DNA from: Virgibacillus oceani
Lineage (GTDB): Bacteria; Bacillota; Bacilli; Bacillales; Amphibacillaceae
Assembly: GCF_014638995.1 (NCBI RefSeq)
Contig: NZ_BMFR01000006.1
Coordinates: 121,521 to 185,520 of the forward strand
Direction: 5' to 3'
Length of the DNA stretch: 64,000 bases
Shown: positions 27,655 to 36,762 of the stretch, one piece after another
Numbering within the stretch: position 1 is the first letter of the stretch
How the letters are laid out: every line of letters begins with the position of its first letter
Notes under the pieces: generated by a model
The model's input: only the letters and a program-made list of their open reading frames with translations
Databases searched by the model: none
What the model was told of the DNA's origin: nothing
Translations under genes and position numbers: made by a program

Positions 27655-28497
27655 CTACAGTTTTGTCCGTATCTCCCATAATTCAGGAAAGAAATAATGA
27701 TCCAGAACTTTTTTCAAATAACCGACACCTGATGACCCGCCGGTTCCAGTTTTGTGTCCAATAATTCGTTCCACCGTTTTCATATGGCGGAAGCGCCACT
27801 GCTGGAACCAGTCTTCGATATCGACAAGTTTTTCCGCTAACTGATACAGCTCCCAGTGGGTATGAACATCCTGGTATACTTCTAACCATGCTTGTTCAAC
27901 AGAAGTATCCATTTCATATGTTTTTGAAAAATCACGATTCAGCACATCTTCGTTAATATCAAATCCTTTACGGGCAAGCGCTTGAATTGCAACATCGTAT
28001 AAGCCAGGAGCATAATATGCCTCTTGTAAAACGGCATGTACCTCCGGATTCTTCTGATATATTTTTAGAATAAATGGTGTTTTATAGCCAAGAACAAATT
28101 CAACCAAGCGGTATTGATACGATTGAAAACCTGACGCATTGCCCAGTTTATCACGGAATTCCATGTACTCAGCCGGTGTCATCGTTGAAAGAACGTCCCA
28201 CGCCTGAATAATTTGCGATTGAATTTTTGATAAACGCGCAAGCATTTTAAACGATGCTTGCAGGTCATCACGCTTTATTGCCGACACTGCTGCTTTTGTT
28301 TCATGGATGATTAATTTCAGCCAAAGTTCACTGACTTGATGGATAATGATGAACAGCATTTCATCATGATGATCTGATAAACGTTTTTGACTTGTTAATA
28401 ATGTATCAAGCTGCAGATAATCGCCATAAGTCATTTTCTCTAAAAAATTTGTATGAATCCCTTTTTCTGATTGGAATGTTTTATTTGATTCTGTCAT
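27655..28497 (-). CDS. kynA: Tryptophan 2,3-dioxygenase
   Basis: A 280-residue haem enzyme that opens the indole ring of L-tryptophan to N-formylkynurenine. Typical motifs: [29 protein letters not shown] (substrate-side histidine), [16 protein letters not shown] and, near the C-terminus, [28 protein letters not shown] with the proximal haem histidine. Third gene of the leftward kynU-kynB-kynA operon. Confidence 0.97.
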   Translation of the reverse strand: MTESNKTFQSEKGIHTNFLEKMTYGDYLQLDTLLTSQKRLSDHHDEMLFIIIHQVSELWLKLIIHETKAAVSAIKRDDLQASFKMLARLSKIQSQIIQAWDVLSTMTPAEYMEFRDKLGNASGFQSYQYRLVEFVLGYKTPFILKIYQKNPEVHAVLQEAYYAPGLYDVAIQALARKGFDINEDVLNRDFSKTYEMDTSVEQAWLEVYQDVHTHWELYQLAEKLVDIEDWFQQWRFRHMKTVERIIGHKTGTGGSSGVGYLKKVLDHYFFPELWEIRTKL

Positions 28498-28551
28498 CTT
28501 AAGTCTCCTTTTAGGTAAAGCGTAGTCGGGTAGGTACAGATTTATGGATTA

Positions 28552-29190
28552 TTATTTTTCAATACGTCTAATCACCGCTCTTACAGGACTGCCATCTGCA
28601 CCCTGAATGGCAAGCGGCAAAGCGATAAGTTCATAATGGCCAGCAGATATATGGTCCAACATGATATTTTCCAAAATGTATATACCATTGTCATGCAGTG
28701 CATGATGGGTAGCTAATTCATTGCTGTCAGGTGCATCAACGGAAGGCATGTCTACACCTAATAATTTAATTTCTTTTTGTTGCAGGAAAGGTGCGATTGC
28801 AGGATCTAACACTGGCAATTCTTTTGGGAAGCGCTTAGGATTATTCGGCAGGGAAGTACGCAGCAAGATACGTGTGACATCATCTTCCCATTTGTAGCCT
28901 TCTAATAGCTTAGGTGTGATATTAGTGACATGACTTACATCGATAACAGCTGCTTTCCCAATGTATATATTCACATCCAATTGATCTATTGTCGTACCGT
29001 TATCATCAAAATGGAAGGGCGCATCAACGTGAGTCCCCATATGAACGCTTGATGTGATTTGTCCGATGTTAACCGATCCGGTTTCTTTTTTCGTACAGGC
29101 TAATTCAAATGAAAATGGTGTGTCTCCCGGCCAATGGGCAATATCGTTCGTAAGTGGTTGTGTAATATCAATCCATTTATTTTCAGACAT
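28552..29190 (-). CDS. kynB: Kynurenine formamidase
   Basis: A 212-residue cyclase-like metal hydrolase that converts N-formylkynurenine to kynurenine. The zinc motif HMGTHVDAPFHF is present, with GVDMPSVDAPDS and the catalytic HHALHDNGIYILEN. Its start overlaps the kynU stop by one base (TAATG). Length matches bacterial KynB. Confidence 0.96.
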   Translation of the reverse strand: MSENKWIDITQPLTNDIAHWPGDTPFSFELACTKKETGSVNIGQITSSVHMGTHVDAPFHFDDNGTTIDQLDVNIYIGKAAVIDVSHVTNITPKLLEGYKWEDDVTRILLRTSLPNNPKRFPKELPVLDPAIAPFLQQKEIKLLGVDMPSVDAPDSNELATHHALHDNGIYILENIMLDHISAGHYELIALPLAIQGADGSPVRAVIRRIEK

Positions 29191-30458
29191 TATGCAATAA
29201 CACCACGCTTATTTTCAAATTTATTATAACGTTCTTCAACCATAATGGTTTTTAAAATCTTTACTGTTTGCCATACTTCCCGAAACGTATTGTATAAGGC
29301 TACAGGTGCTAAACGAATGCCATTCGGTGTACGGAAATCCGGAATGACACCATCTGTTTTAAGTGCTTTGCAAATTCTAGCCGCTTCCTTATGTTCGAGA
29401 AAAACATGTCCGCCTCGTGCTGCATCATCTTTAGGATTAGCAATAGTAAATCCATACCCGGAAAGTTCAGCTTCTATTAATTCCATAAGATAATTCGTTA
29501 AGCGAAGTGATTTTTCACGAACCCGTTTGATACCAGCTTCTTGAAATAATTCCAGTGTCCCAAGCAGTGGTGCAGAACTTAAAAGATGGGGTGTGCCTAT
29601 TTGGTATGCACCGGCATTTTGTGCTGGTGTTAATGTATGTTCCATATCAAATTGTTTTTCTTTATCTGAACTGAACCATCCAGCAAGTCCTGGTTCATTT
29701 CCGAAATGTTTTTTATTTACATATAGACTTGCCACACTTCCCGGTCCTCCATTTAGGTGTTTGTAATTGCACCAAAAGGCGAAATCAACGCCCCATTCGG
29801 ATAGATGATGGGGAATGGAACCGATGGAGTGGCATAAATCAAATCCGATTATTATTCCGCGTTTATGTGCTTCATATGTTAATGTTTTCATATCTAATAT
29901 CTGTCCACTGCGGTAAAGCACACTTGGCAATACAATCAATGCAACATCGTCCGTCATTGCTGCTATGATAGACTGTGTGTTTAATGTGTTACCGTCTTGA
30001 CTTTTTACTTGAATTAAATGACTAGTATCATAGCCTTTTAATTTTAGCTGGCTTTTTAAGGCATAAATATCCGAGGGGAAATTTAATTCATCCGCAAGTA
30101 TTTTCGTTTTTCTGCCCTCAGGGTTATAGAAACTCGCGACTAGCTGATGCAGGTTGGTTGTGGTTGAACCCGTCACAACTACCTCTTCAGGTTCAGCGCC
30201 AACAAGTTCACAAGACATGGATCCTAATTTTTCTGAGAGGTAGTACCACGGCTGTGCACCTTCAGACCAGCCATCAATAGCATATCGTTTCCATGAATTT
30301 AGTATTGATTCTACTGATTGTTCAGCTCTTTTTGATAGCAATCCTAGTGAATTCCCATCAAAATAAATAGTATTATTAGGTATATAAAATTCATCCCGAA
30401 AGCTTTTTAAGTCATCTTGCTGATCTAAATAAGCAGCATAGGTTTTTTCTGTATTCAT
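29190..30458 (-). CDS. kynU: Kynureninase
   Basis: A 422-residue PLP enzyme that cleaves kynurenine to anthranilate and alanine. Motifs: [14 protein letters not shown], SYxx-type PLP region [27 protein letters not shown] and the PLP lysine in [16 protein letters not shown]. The ATG at 30458 ([11 protein letters not shown]) has GAGGTG eight bases upstream and is preferred over an upstream in-frame start. First gene of the operon; no kynurenine monooxygenase is present, so the route ends at anthranilate. Confidence 0.96.
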   Translation of the reverse strand: MNTEKTYAAYLDQQDDLKSFRDEFYIPNNTIYFDGNSLGLLSKRAEQSVESILNSWKRYAIDGWSEGAQPWYYLSEKLGSMSCELVGAEPEEVVVTGSTTTNLHQLVASFYNPEGRKTKILADELNFPSDIYALKSQLKLKGYDTSHLIQVKSQDGNTLNTQSIIAAMTDDVALIVLPSVLYRSGQILDMKTLTYEAHKRGIIIGFDLCHSIGSIPHHLSEWGVDFAFWCNYKHLNGGPGSVASLYVNKKHFGNEPGLAGWFSSDKEKQFDMEHTLTPAQNAGAYQIGTPHLLSSAPLLGTLELFQEAGIKRVREKSLRLTNYLMELIEAELSGYGFTIANPKDDAARGGHVFLEHKEAARICKALKTDGVIPDFRTPNGIRLAPVALYNTFREVWQTVKILKTIMVEERYNKFENKRGVIA

Positions 30459-30491
30459 AGAAATAACACCTCGCAATTTTTGTTTATCTAA

Positions 30492-30520
30492 ACTATATAA
30501 TTCTAATTCAATAGTGTCAA
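30492..30520 (-). promoter_or_regulatory. Strong sigma-A promoter of kynUBA
   Basis: On the minus strand TTGACA (30520-30515), 17-base spacer, TATAGT (30497-30492), 34 bases before the kynU ATG. Confidence 0.75.
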
Positions 30521-30758
30521 AGTGTTGAAGAATAGTATTTATTCCAGAATTCGATACTGTTTTTCTGTATAAAAAGGATTTCTGAAATAGATATAGAATA
30601 CTTGGAATAGATAGTAATACACTTACATTGTACGATGTGATTATGGAATAATTTGTATGTTTGGGATATCAGTAAAATAAGATGGAGGTTAAATTGATTA
30701 ATGGTTTGCCCGCTAAATGAGCATTTTTCACTATTTATTATCTGTAAATTATAAACAG

Positions 30759-30787
30759 TTGCAAATTTATAAATAGTAATTTACACT
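30759..30787 (+). promoter_or_regulatory. Promoter of the aminotransferase/decarboxylase operon
   Basis: TTGCAA (30759-30764), 17-base spacer, TACACT (30782-30787). It is embraced by the perfect inverted repeat TGTAAATTA (30743-30751) / TAATTTACA (30777-30785), which overlaps both the region upstream of -35 and the -10. Confidence 0.6.
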
Positions 30788-30799
30788 AGTATTACATAT

Positions 30800-30825
30800 A
30801 TGAAATAGCGTTTCATTAAATGAAA
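30800..30825 (+). promoter_or_regulatory. KdgR/IclR-like operator
   Basis: Three half-sites in a row: ATGAAA (30800-30805), N5, TTTCAT (30811-30816), TAA, ATGAAA (30820-30825). The ATGAAA-N5-TTTCAT dyad resembles the operator of KdgR, an IclR-family repressor. It falls just after the expected transcription start, where a repressor would block RNA polymerase. The cluster encodes an IclR protein (37097). Confidence 0.5.
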
Positions 30826-30837
30826 TGGGGTGTGGAG

Positions 30838-32016
30838 ATGACTTTCGCTTCTGATAAGATTAAGAGCTTGCCGCCATATTTATTTGCTGAGTTTCAGAAA
30901 AAGAAAAAGGCACTTGAAGCAAACGGTGTAGATGTAATCGATCTCGGAATTGGGGCACCTGATCTTCCAGCACCGAATTTTGTAATTGAAAAGTTAGCGG
31001 AGGAGGCGAAAAAGTCTGCAAACCATCGCTACTCAAACTATAGTGGATGTCTGGAATTCAGGGAGGCAGTAGCTGAATTTTATAAAAGTCACTATAATGT
31101 TGATCTAGATCCAAATACAGAGGTACTCACCTTAATAGGCTCTAAAGAAGGTATCGCCAATCTTATTCAGGCAGTTATTAACCCGGGGGATTCAGTACTT
31201 GTGCCTGATCCAGGATACCCAGTGTATCGCAACGGCGTTCATTTGGCTGGTGGGGAAAGTGTTCGTCTTCCGCTTGATACTGAAAATGGATATATACCGC
31301 TTTACAATGAAGTATCGGATGAGGCATTAGAAAAGGCTAAACTAATGTTTTTAAACTATCCGAGCAATCCAACATCGGCAACAGTTCATCTTAATACTTT
31401 TTTGGAAGCGATTACAATGGCGGAACAATATAATATTGTTCTTGCCCATGATGCTGCATACGATCTTGTTACATTTGATGGCTATAAAGCTCCAAGTGTT
31501 ATGCAGGCACCAAATGCAAAAGATGTAGCGGTGGAATTCGGTTCTTTGTCCAAAAGTTTCAACATGACTGGGTGGCGTATTGGCTATATTGTTGGCAACA
31601 AAGAAATAATCCGGGCGCTGTCTACGTTAAAAAGCAATATTGATACTAGTCAATTTCTTCCTATTCAAAAAGCCGCTGCTGCTGCATTAAGAAGCGATTT
31701 CTCCGCAGTTGTGGCAAATAATAAAGTATACGAGGAGCGCATGGAAAAACTGCACACTGCCTTAAATGAGGCTGGTATTTATTCGGAGAAGCCAAAAGGT
31801 ACTATTTTCCTTTGGGCACGTGTTCCTAAAGGATTTTCTTCATTGTCATTTTCCAACAAAATGTTAGATGAGGCTGGAATCATTGTTACGCCAGGTTCTG
31901 CATTTGGCAAATCAGGGGAAGGGTTCATTCGTATTTCCTTATCTGTAAAAAGTGATCGCTTGGATGAGGTAGCCAAAAGAATAAAAGCGATGGATTTGAA
32001 GGAGGTGACGAACTAG
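30838..32016 (+). CDS. Class I/II PLP aminotransferase, probable 2-aminoadipate aminotransferase
   Basis: A 392-residue fold-type I aminotransferase with PLP lysine K239 in GSLSKSFNMTGWR, NYPSNPTS (substrate/PLP asparagine) and the C-terminal RISLS arginine. It is closest in pattern to the DapL/AspB-like group. ATG 30838 is used because GGGGTG precedes it; ATG 30820 lies inside the operator and lacks a ribosome binding site. It overlaps the next gene by one base (TAGTG). In the proposed lysine pathway it would transfer the amino group of 2-aminoadipate to 2-oxoglutarate, giving 2-oxoadipate; that specificity is inferred from neighbours. Confidence 0.85.
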   Translation: MTFASDKIKSLPPYLFAEFQKKKKALEANGVDVIDLGIGAPDLPAPNFVIEKLAEEAKKSANHRYSNYSGCLEFREAVAEFYKSHYNVDLDPNTEVLTLIGSKEGIANLIQAVINPGDSVLVPDPGYPVYRNGVHLAGGESVRLPLDTENGYIPLYNEVSDEALEKAKLMFLNYPSNPTSATVHLNTFLEAITMAEQYNIVLAHDAAYDLVTFDGYKAPSVMQAPNAKDVAVEFGSLSKSFNMTGWRIGYIVGNKEIIRALSTLKSNIDTSQFLPIQKAAAAALRSDFSAVVANNKVYEERMEKLHTALNEAGIYSEKPKGTIFLWARVPKGFSSLSFSNKMLDEAGIIVTPGSAFGKSGEGFIRISLSVKSDRLDEVAKRIKAMDLKEVTN

Positions 32017-33686
32017 TGGAAATGAAACTATCTTCTGAAACTAGAATATTAACGGGTGCACATGCAATTGTTGAATGCATGAAAATAGAAGGAATAACTA
32101 ATGTTTTTTGCGTGCCGGGTGAAAGTTATTTACCGGTTTTAGATGCTCTTTACGATGAGGATTCCATTACTGTTATCTCAGCTAGACATGAAGGTGGGGC
32201 TGCATTCATGGCAGAAGGTTATGCGAAATCCTCGCTAAAGCCTGGAGTTGTTTTGGCAACTAGGGGAGTAGGTGCTGCAAACCTTTCGATTGGCGTTCAT
32301 ACAGCCTATCAGGATTCAACGCCAATGGTCGTATTTTTAGGTCAGGTACATAGCAAATTTAGGGGGAGAGAGGGATTTCAGGAAGTTGATTTAGAACGGT
32401 ATTTCCAGCACATTGCAAAATGGGCAGTTGAAGTAAAAGATCCTGAACGAATGCCTGAGATTGTCCAACGGGCATTCCGAATTGCTCAAACCGGTAGACC
32501 GGGCCCTGTGGTTGTATCGCTTCCTGAGGATGTACTTCCGGTTGAAGCGAATATGTACTTTGGCCCTCACACAATTAAACCAGCTCCTGCTCCGTCAAAC
32601 GATGAAATAAAAAGAATAGAATCTGTATTAATGGAAGTACAGCATCCGTTAATTATTGCTGGAGGCGGAGTGAAAAGCGCAGAGGCGGAGGATGCACTTT
32701 TAGCCTTTGCCGAAAAATACCGAATTCCAGTAGCAGCCGCTTTTCGCAGGCATGATGTGTTCCCGAATGACCATCCATTATATGTTGGCCATCTTGGTCT
32801 TGGATTAAATAAAAAAGTATTACAAACGGTTGGGGAAGCTGATGTTATTTTAGCTTTTGGTACTAGGTTGTCAGAAGTAACAACGCAAGACTATAGCATT
32901 ATTGATTCAGCCAAAAGACTCGTTCACATTGACATTGATTATGCGTCAATTGGAAAAGTATATGCACCGGAAATCGGAATCGTTGCTGACCTTAATCAAG
33001 CATTAAAAAGTTTAATTGATATTAATGTAACCCCATCCTGGAATGCTTGGGTAAAGGAGCGCCGAAGTGTATATGAATCCATTAGCCGGCTGACTGTTAC
33101 AGATGACGATGCTATTAATAAGCATATTATTGCAATGCTCGAACGTAAATTACCGAAGAATGCATTATTAACTAACGACGCTGGGAATTTCGCTGGTTGG
33201 CTGCATGCATTTTACCCTTTTACTGAATCACATACTTATGTAGGGCCAACTTCGGGTGCAATGGGTTACGGTATGCCAGCAGCACTTGGAGCAAAGCTTG
33301 CTTTTCCCGATAAGCAGGTCGTTTCGCTATCCGGTGATGGTGGCTTTATGATGACCGCACAGGAACTTGAAACTGCAGTTAGAAATAACATTCCTGTCAT
33401 AAGTCTTGTATTTAATAATAACATGTATGGAACCATCCGAATGCACCAGGAGATACACTATCCTGGGAAAGTTATGGCGACGGATTTAGGAACTGTTTCG
33501 TTCGCCAAGTTTGCAAATAGTCTAGGTGCAGATGGATTTGCTGTAAAAACAGTGAGTGAATTTGAGAATGCTCTTGATCACGCTCTGGAAAGTCAAAAGC
33601 CAACTGTAATTGAGATTATTACAGAAAAGGAACAAATTTCTGTTTCATCTACAATTGGGCAAATTCGTAATCGTTCTAAAAAATAG
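32016..33686 (+). CDS. TPP-dependent decarboxylase (acetolactate-synthase-like), proposed 2-oxoadipate decarboxylase
   Basis: A 556-residue member of the IlvB/benzoylformate-decarboxylase superfamily. The cofactor-activating glutamate is E59 in ARHEGGAAFMAEGYA; the diphosphate/Mg motif is SLSGDGGFMMTAQELETAVRNN followed by FNNNMYGT. No IlvN regulatory subunit is nearby and the operon is catabolic, so acetolactate synthesis is unlikely. GTG 32016 follows GGAGGTGA at 32001-32008. Placed between an aminotransferase and aldehyde dehydrogenases, it would suit a 2-oxoacid decarboxylase making an aldehyde, for instance 2-oxoadipate to glutarate semialdehyde. The substrate is inference. Confidence 0.85.
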   Translation: MEMKLSSETRILTGAHAIVECMKIEGITNVFCVPGESYLPVLDALYDEDSITVISARHEGGAAFMAEGYAKSSLKPGVVLATRGVGAANLSIGVHTAYQDSTPMVVFLGQVHSKFRGREGFQEVDLERYFQHIAKWAVEVKDPERMPEIVQRAFRIAQTGRPGPVVVSLPEDVLPVEANMYFGPHTIKPAPAPSNDEIKRIESVLMEVQHPLIIAGGGVKSAEAEDALLAFAEKYRIPVAAAFRRHDVFPNDHPLYVGHLGLGLNKKVLQTVGEADVILAFGTRLSEVTTQDYSIIDSAKRLVHIDIDYASIGKVYAPEIGIVADLNQALKSLIDINVTPSWNAWVKERRSVYESISRLTVTDDDAINKHIIAMLERKLPKNALLTNDAGNFAGWLHAFYPFTESHTYVGPTSGAMGYGMPAALGAKLAFPDKQVVSLSGDGGFMMTAQELETAVRNNIPVISLVFNNNMYGTIRMHQEIHYPGKVMATDLGTVSFAKFANSLGADGFAVKTVSEFENALDHALESQKPTVIEIITEKEQISVSSTIGQIRNRSKK

Positions 33687-33730
33687 CGTATAACACTTTT
33701 AAATAGAAAAATTTTTAGGAGGTAATTTAG

Positions 33731-35230
33731 ATGGCTGAAACATTACTTGAGGTAAAACAACTTACAAATTTTATTAACGGAGTATGGGGTGAATCTGGCG
33801 GTAAAACAACTGCAGTGATAAATCCGGCGACTGGTGAAACAGTTGTTGAGGTTCCGTTATCAGGTGCTGAAAGTGTAAACGAAGCTGTAGCTGCTGCAAA
33901 GAGGGCACAAAAGGAGTGGGCATTAGTACCAGCGCCTCAACGAGCTGAAGTGTTATTCCGTGTAGGGACCCTGTTGAAGGAACGGAAAGAAAAGCTTTCT
34001 CAGCTATTGACTATGGAAAACGGTAAAGTCATCGAGGAAGCTCGCGGAGAAGTTCAGGAAGGTATTGATATGGCCTTTTACATGGCAGGGGAGGGCCGTC
34101 GTTTATTCGGTCAAACAACGCCATCAGAGTTAAAAGATAAATTTGCGATGAGTGTCCGGGCACCAGTTGGAGTAGTTGGTATTATTACACCATGGAATTT
34201 CCCAATTGCCATTGCTACATGGAAGTCATTCCCGGCAATTGTTGCAGGAAATGCTGTTGTGTGGAAGCCGGCAACAGAAACTCCAATCATGGCTTATGAG
34301 CTGGCGAAGATTTTCGAAGAGGCTGGCCTGCCTAAAGGTGTTATCAATGTTGTATTTGGTTCTGGATCGACGGTTGGTGACGCAATGGTAGAACATGATG
34401 ATATTCGAGTTATTTCGTTTACAGGTTCAAATGATACTGGACGGAATATCGCTGGTAAGTGTGGCCAGCAGCTGAAAAAGGTTTCCCTTGAAATGGGTGG
34501 TAAAAATGCTGTTATTGTAATGGACGATGCTGATCTGGATTTGGCTGTAGAAGGTATCCTATGGAGTGCATTTGGGACTAGTGGACAGCGCTGTACAGCA
34601 TGCAGCCGCGTGATCGTGCATGAAGCTGTTAAGGAAAGGCTGGAAGAGCGTTTACTTGTGGCAATGGAAGGGTTGACTATTGGTAATGGATTGGATGAAA
34701 CGATTAAAGTTGGTCCAATTATTAATAAATCCGGGCTTGAAAAAATTAAGTCTTATATCGAAATTGGAAAAAATGAAGGTGCGAAAATGCTTGCAGGCGG
34801 TTATGTAATGGATGAAGGTGCACATGCAGAAGGTAATTATTTTGCCCCAACATTATTTACTGATGTGACAGAAGACATGAGAATTGGTCAAGAGGAAATA
34901 TTCGGACCAGTTGTATCGCTTATTCCAGTAAAAAGCTTTGAAGAAGCAATTGAGGTAAACAATGGTGTGACGTACGGATTATCAAGTTCCATTTTCACTG
35001 GTGATGTAAATCGGGTATTTAAAGCACAGCGTGATCTTGATACAGGGATTGTTTATGTAAATGCAGGAACATCAGGTGCGGAAATACACCTGCCATTTGG
35101 TGGAACAAAAGGGACAGGTAATGGCCATCGTGATTCCGGAGTAGCCGCACTTGATGTATTTACCGAATGGAAAGCAGTTTATGTAGACTACAGCGGAAAA
35201 CTCCAACGCGCACAAATCGACGTAGAATAA
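33731..35230 (+). CDS. Aldehyde dehydrogenase (ALDH7-like), proposed 2-aminoadipate semialdehyde dehydrogenase
   Basis: A 499-residue NAD(P)-dependent aldehyde dehydrogenase with catalytic C288 (GTSGQRCTACSR), general base E254 (SLEMGGKN) and GIITPWNFP. The C-terminal TSGAEIHLPFGGTKGTGNGHRDSG followed by VDYSGKLQRAQ resembles the antiquitin (ALDH7) tail, where TSGAE helps recognise the amino-carboxylate of 2-aminoadipate semialdehyde. It follows the decarboxylase by 44 bases and is separated from lysine 6-dehydrogenase by a repeat block. Oxidation of allysine to 2-aminoadipate is the best guess; 2-oxoglutarate semialdehyde dehydrogenase is an alternative. Confidence 0.85.
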   Translation: MAETLLEVKQLTNFINGVWGESGGKTTAVINPATGETVVEVPLSGAESVNEAVAAAKRAQKEWALVPAPQRAEVLFRVGTLLKERKEKLSQLLTMENGKVIEEARGEVQEGIDMAFYMAGEGRRLFGQTTPSELKDKFAMSVRAPVGVVGIITPWNFPIAIATWKSFPAIVAGNAVVWKPATETPIMAYELAKIFEEAGLPKGVINVVFGSGSTVGDAMVEHDDIRVISFTGSNDTGRNIAGKCGQQLKKVSLEMGGKNAVIVMDDADLDLAVEGILWSAFGTSGQRCTACSRVIVHEAVKERLEERLLVAMEGLTIGNGLDETIKVGPIINKSGLEKIKSYIEIGKNEGAKMLAGGYVMDEGAHAEGNYFAPTLFTDVTEDMRIGQEEIFGPVVSLIPVKSFEEAIEVNNGVTYGLSSSIFTGDVNRVFKAQRDLDTGIVYVNAGTSGAEIHLPFGGTKGTGNGHRDSGVAALDVFTEWKAVYVDYSGKLQRAQIDVE

Positions 35231-35234
35231 TGAA

Positions 35235-35465
35235 GAAAAGCGGAGGCGACCGGTTGGGGGTGGACGCGTAAGCAAGGGGCCGAAGAACGCAAGGGTTTAG
35301 CGTTCGAAGTGCCCATTGCTTACGACGGTAACCCCTGGGAGCCGTAGCTAGACAGAGAAAAGCGGAGGCGACCGGTTGGGGGTGGACGCGTAAGCAAATG
35401 GCCGAAGAATGCAAGGGTTTAGCGTTCATCTGTTGCTTTCGCTCCCAATACTGCTTGTCCACGCA
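35235..35465 (+). repeat. Two tandem copies of a dispersed short repeat
   Basis: The sequence GAAAAGCGGAGGCGACCGGT and the following 21 bases (to GCGTAAGCAA) occur at 35235 and again at 35357, 122 bases apart, followed in both by GGCCGAAGAA(C/T)GCAAGGG and TTTAGCGTTC before diverging. Similar AAGCGGAGGCG-type elements are scattered in bacillus intergenic regions. They separate the ALDH and lysDH genes and carry no coding signal. Confidence 0.8.
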
Positions 35466-35505
35466 TAGTTAAACAAATACGAATTTCATACAAGGAGTGG
35501 ATTGA

Positions 35506-36678
35506 ATGAAAATTGGTGTTTTAGGCTCAGGATTAATGGGGAAAGAAGCTGCACGCGATTTAGTTGCGAGTGAAGGAGTTGCATCTGTCGGATTAGCAGA
35601 TATTGATATAGATCGGGCTCAATTAGTTTGTGATCAATTGAATTCTCCCAAACTAAGAGCCTATCAAGTAAATGCAAGTGATGAAGATGAATTAGCAAAC
35701 TATATGATGCAATTCGACGTTATTATCAATGCATTGTTTTATTCCTTTAATGAAGTTGTTGCTAAAACCGCAATTAAGGTTGGTGTGAATTCGGTTGATT
35801 TAGGTGGACATATTGGTCATATGACAGATAAAGTATTGGCATTGCAGGAAGAGGCAAAAAATGCTGGTGTTACGTTGATTCCTGATTTAGGTGTTGCACC
35901 TGGCATGATTAATATTTTGTCTGGCCATGGTGCTCGTAAACTGGATAAATTAGAATCAATTAAATTGTATGTTGGTGGTATTCCGGTCAGACCAGATCCA
36001 CCATTTGAATATAACCATGTTTTTTCTATGGAAGGTGTTTTTGACCATTACACAGATCCTTCGTTAATTGTTAGAAATGGAATAAAACAGGAAATTCCTT
36101 CTTTATCAGAGGTGGAGCCGATTTATTTTGAAAGGTTTGGGCCATTGGAAGCATTTCATACATCCGGAGGTACGTCAACCTTATCGATTTCATATCCAGA
36201 TTTAGAAACGTTAGAGTATAAGACAATTCGATATCCAGGACACGCAGAAAAGTTTAAGCTTCTAGTAGATTTAAATCTGACTCGAATGGATTATGAAGTT
36301 GAATTAAATGGACAAATGATTAACCCGCGCGAGGTATTTCTAAAGGTACTCGATCCTATTGTCGATTTAAAGGATAAAGATGATGCTGTACTGCTTAGAA
36401 TTCTGGTATCTGGTAAAAAAGATGGGAAACCTGTGACATACGAATATGAAATGACAACGTATAAGGATAGGGGAACAAATGTTACTGCAATGGCACGTGC
36501 AACGGCCAACACGATTTCAGTAGTTGCGCAAATGATCGGAAATGGTACAATTACAAAAAGGGGTGTTTATCCACCTGAGCAAATTGTTCAAGGAGACACC
36601 TATATAACGGAAATGGAAAAACGCGGTGTTAAAATAGTTGAATCTAATAATCTAGCGAAAACGCATGTGAATATATAA
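35506..36678 (+). CDS. lysDH: Lysine 6-dehydrogenase
   Basis: A 390-residue NAD-dependent oxidoreductase of the saccharopine-reductase fold. The Rossmann motif [16 protein letters not shown] starts the protein. Long blocks ([75 protein letters not shown]) match what I remember of Geobacillus lysine 6-dehydrogenase. That enzyme oxidatively deaminates the epsilon-amino group of L-lysine to allysine, which cyclises to 1-piperideine-6-carboxylate. ATG 35506 follows AAGGAG. It anchors the lysine-catabolism reading of the whole cluster. Confidence 0.85.
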   Translation: MKIGVLGSGLMGKEAARDLVASEGVASVGLADIDIDRAQLVCDQLNSPKLRAYQVNASDEDELANYMMQFDVIINALFYSFNEVVAKTAIKVGVNSVDLGGHIGHMTDKVLALQEEAKNAGVTLIPDLGVAPGMINILSGHGARKLDKLESIKLYVGGIPVRPDPPFEYNHVFSMEGVFDHYTDPSLIVRNGIKQEIPSLSEVEPIYFERFGPLEAFHTSGGTSTLSISYPDLETLEYKTIRYPGHAEKFKLLVDLNLTRMDYEVELNGQMINPREVFLKVLDPIVDLKDKDDAVLLRILVSGKKDGKPVTYEYEMTTYKDRGTNVTAMARATANTISVVAQMIGNGTITKRGVYPPEQIVQGDTYITEMEKRGVKIVESNNLAKTHVNI

Positions 36679-36681
36679 TTA

Positions 36682-36716
36682 GCCATCCCTCTGTTTGGCA
36701 GAGGGAGGCTTTTTTT
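36682..36716 (+). terminator. Terminator after lysDH
   Basis: GCCATCCCTCTG (36682-36693) / CAGAGGGAGGC (36699-36709) with one bulge, followed by seven to eight T. It ends the aminotransferase-to-lysDH transcription unit. Confidence 0.9.
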
Positions 36717-36762
36717 AAGACAGCACTTTTCGTATAATTAGGAGCATTTTAATTCGCATTTT

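Noticed and set aside
32016..33686. Acetolactate synthase of branched-chain amino-acid synthesis
   Set aside because: No ilvN, ilvC or leu genes nearby; gene lies in a catabolic operon with aminotransferase and aldehyde dehydrogenases.
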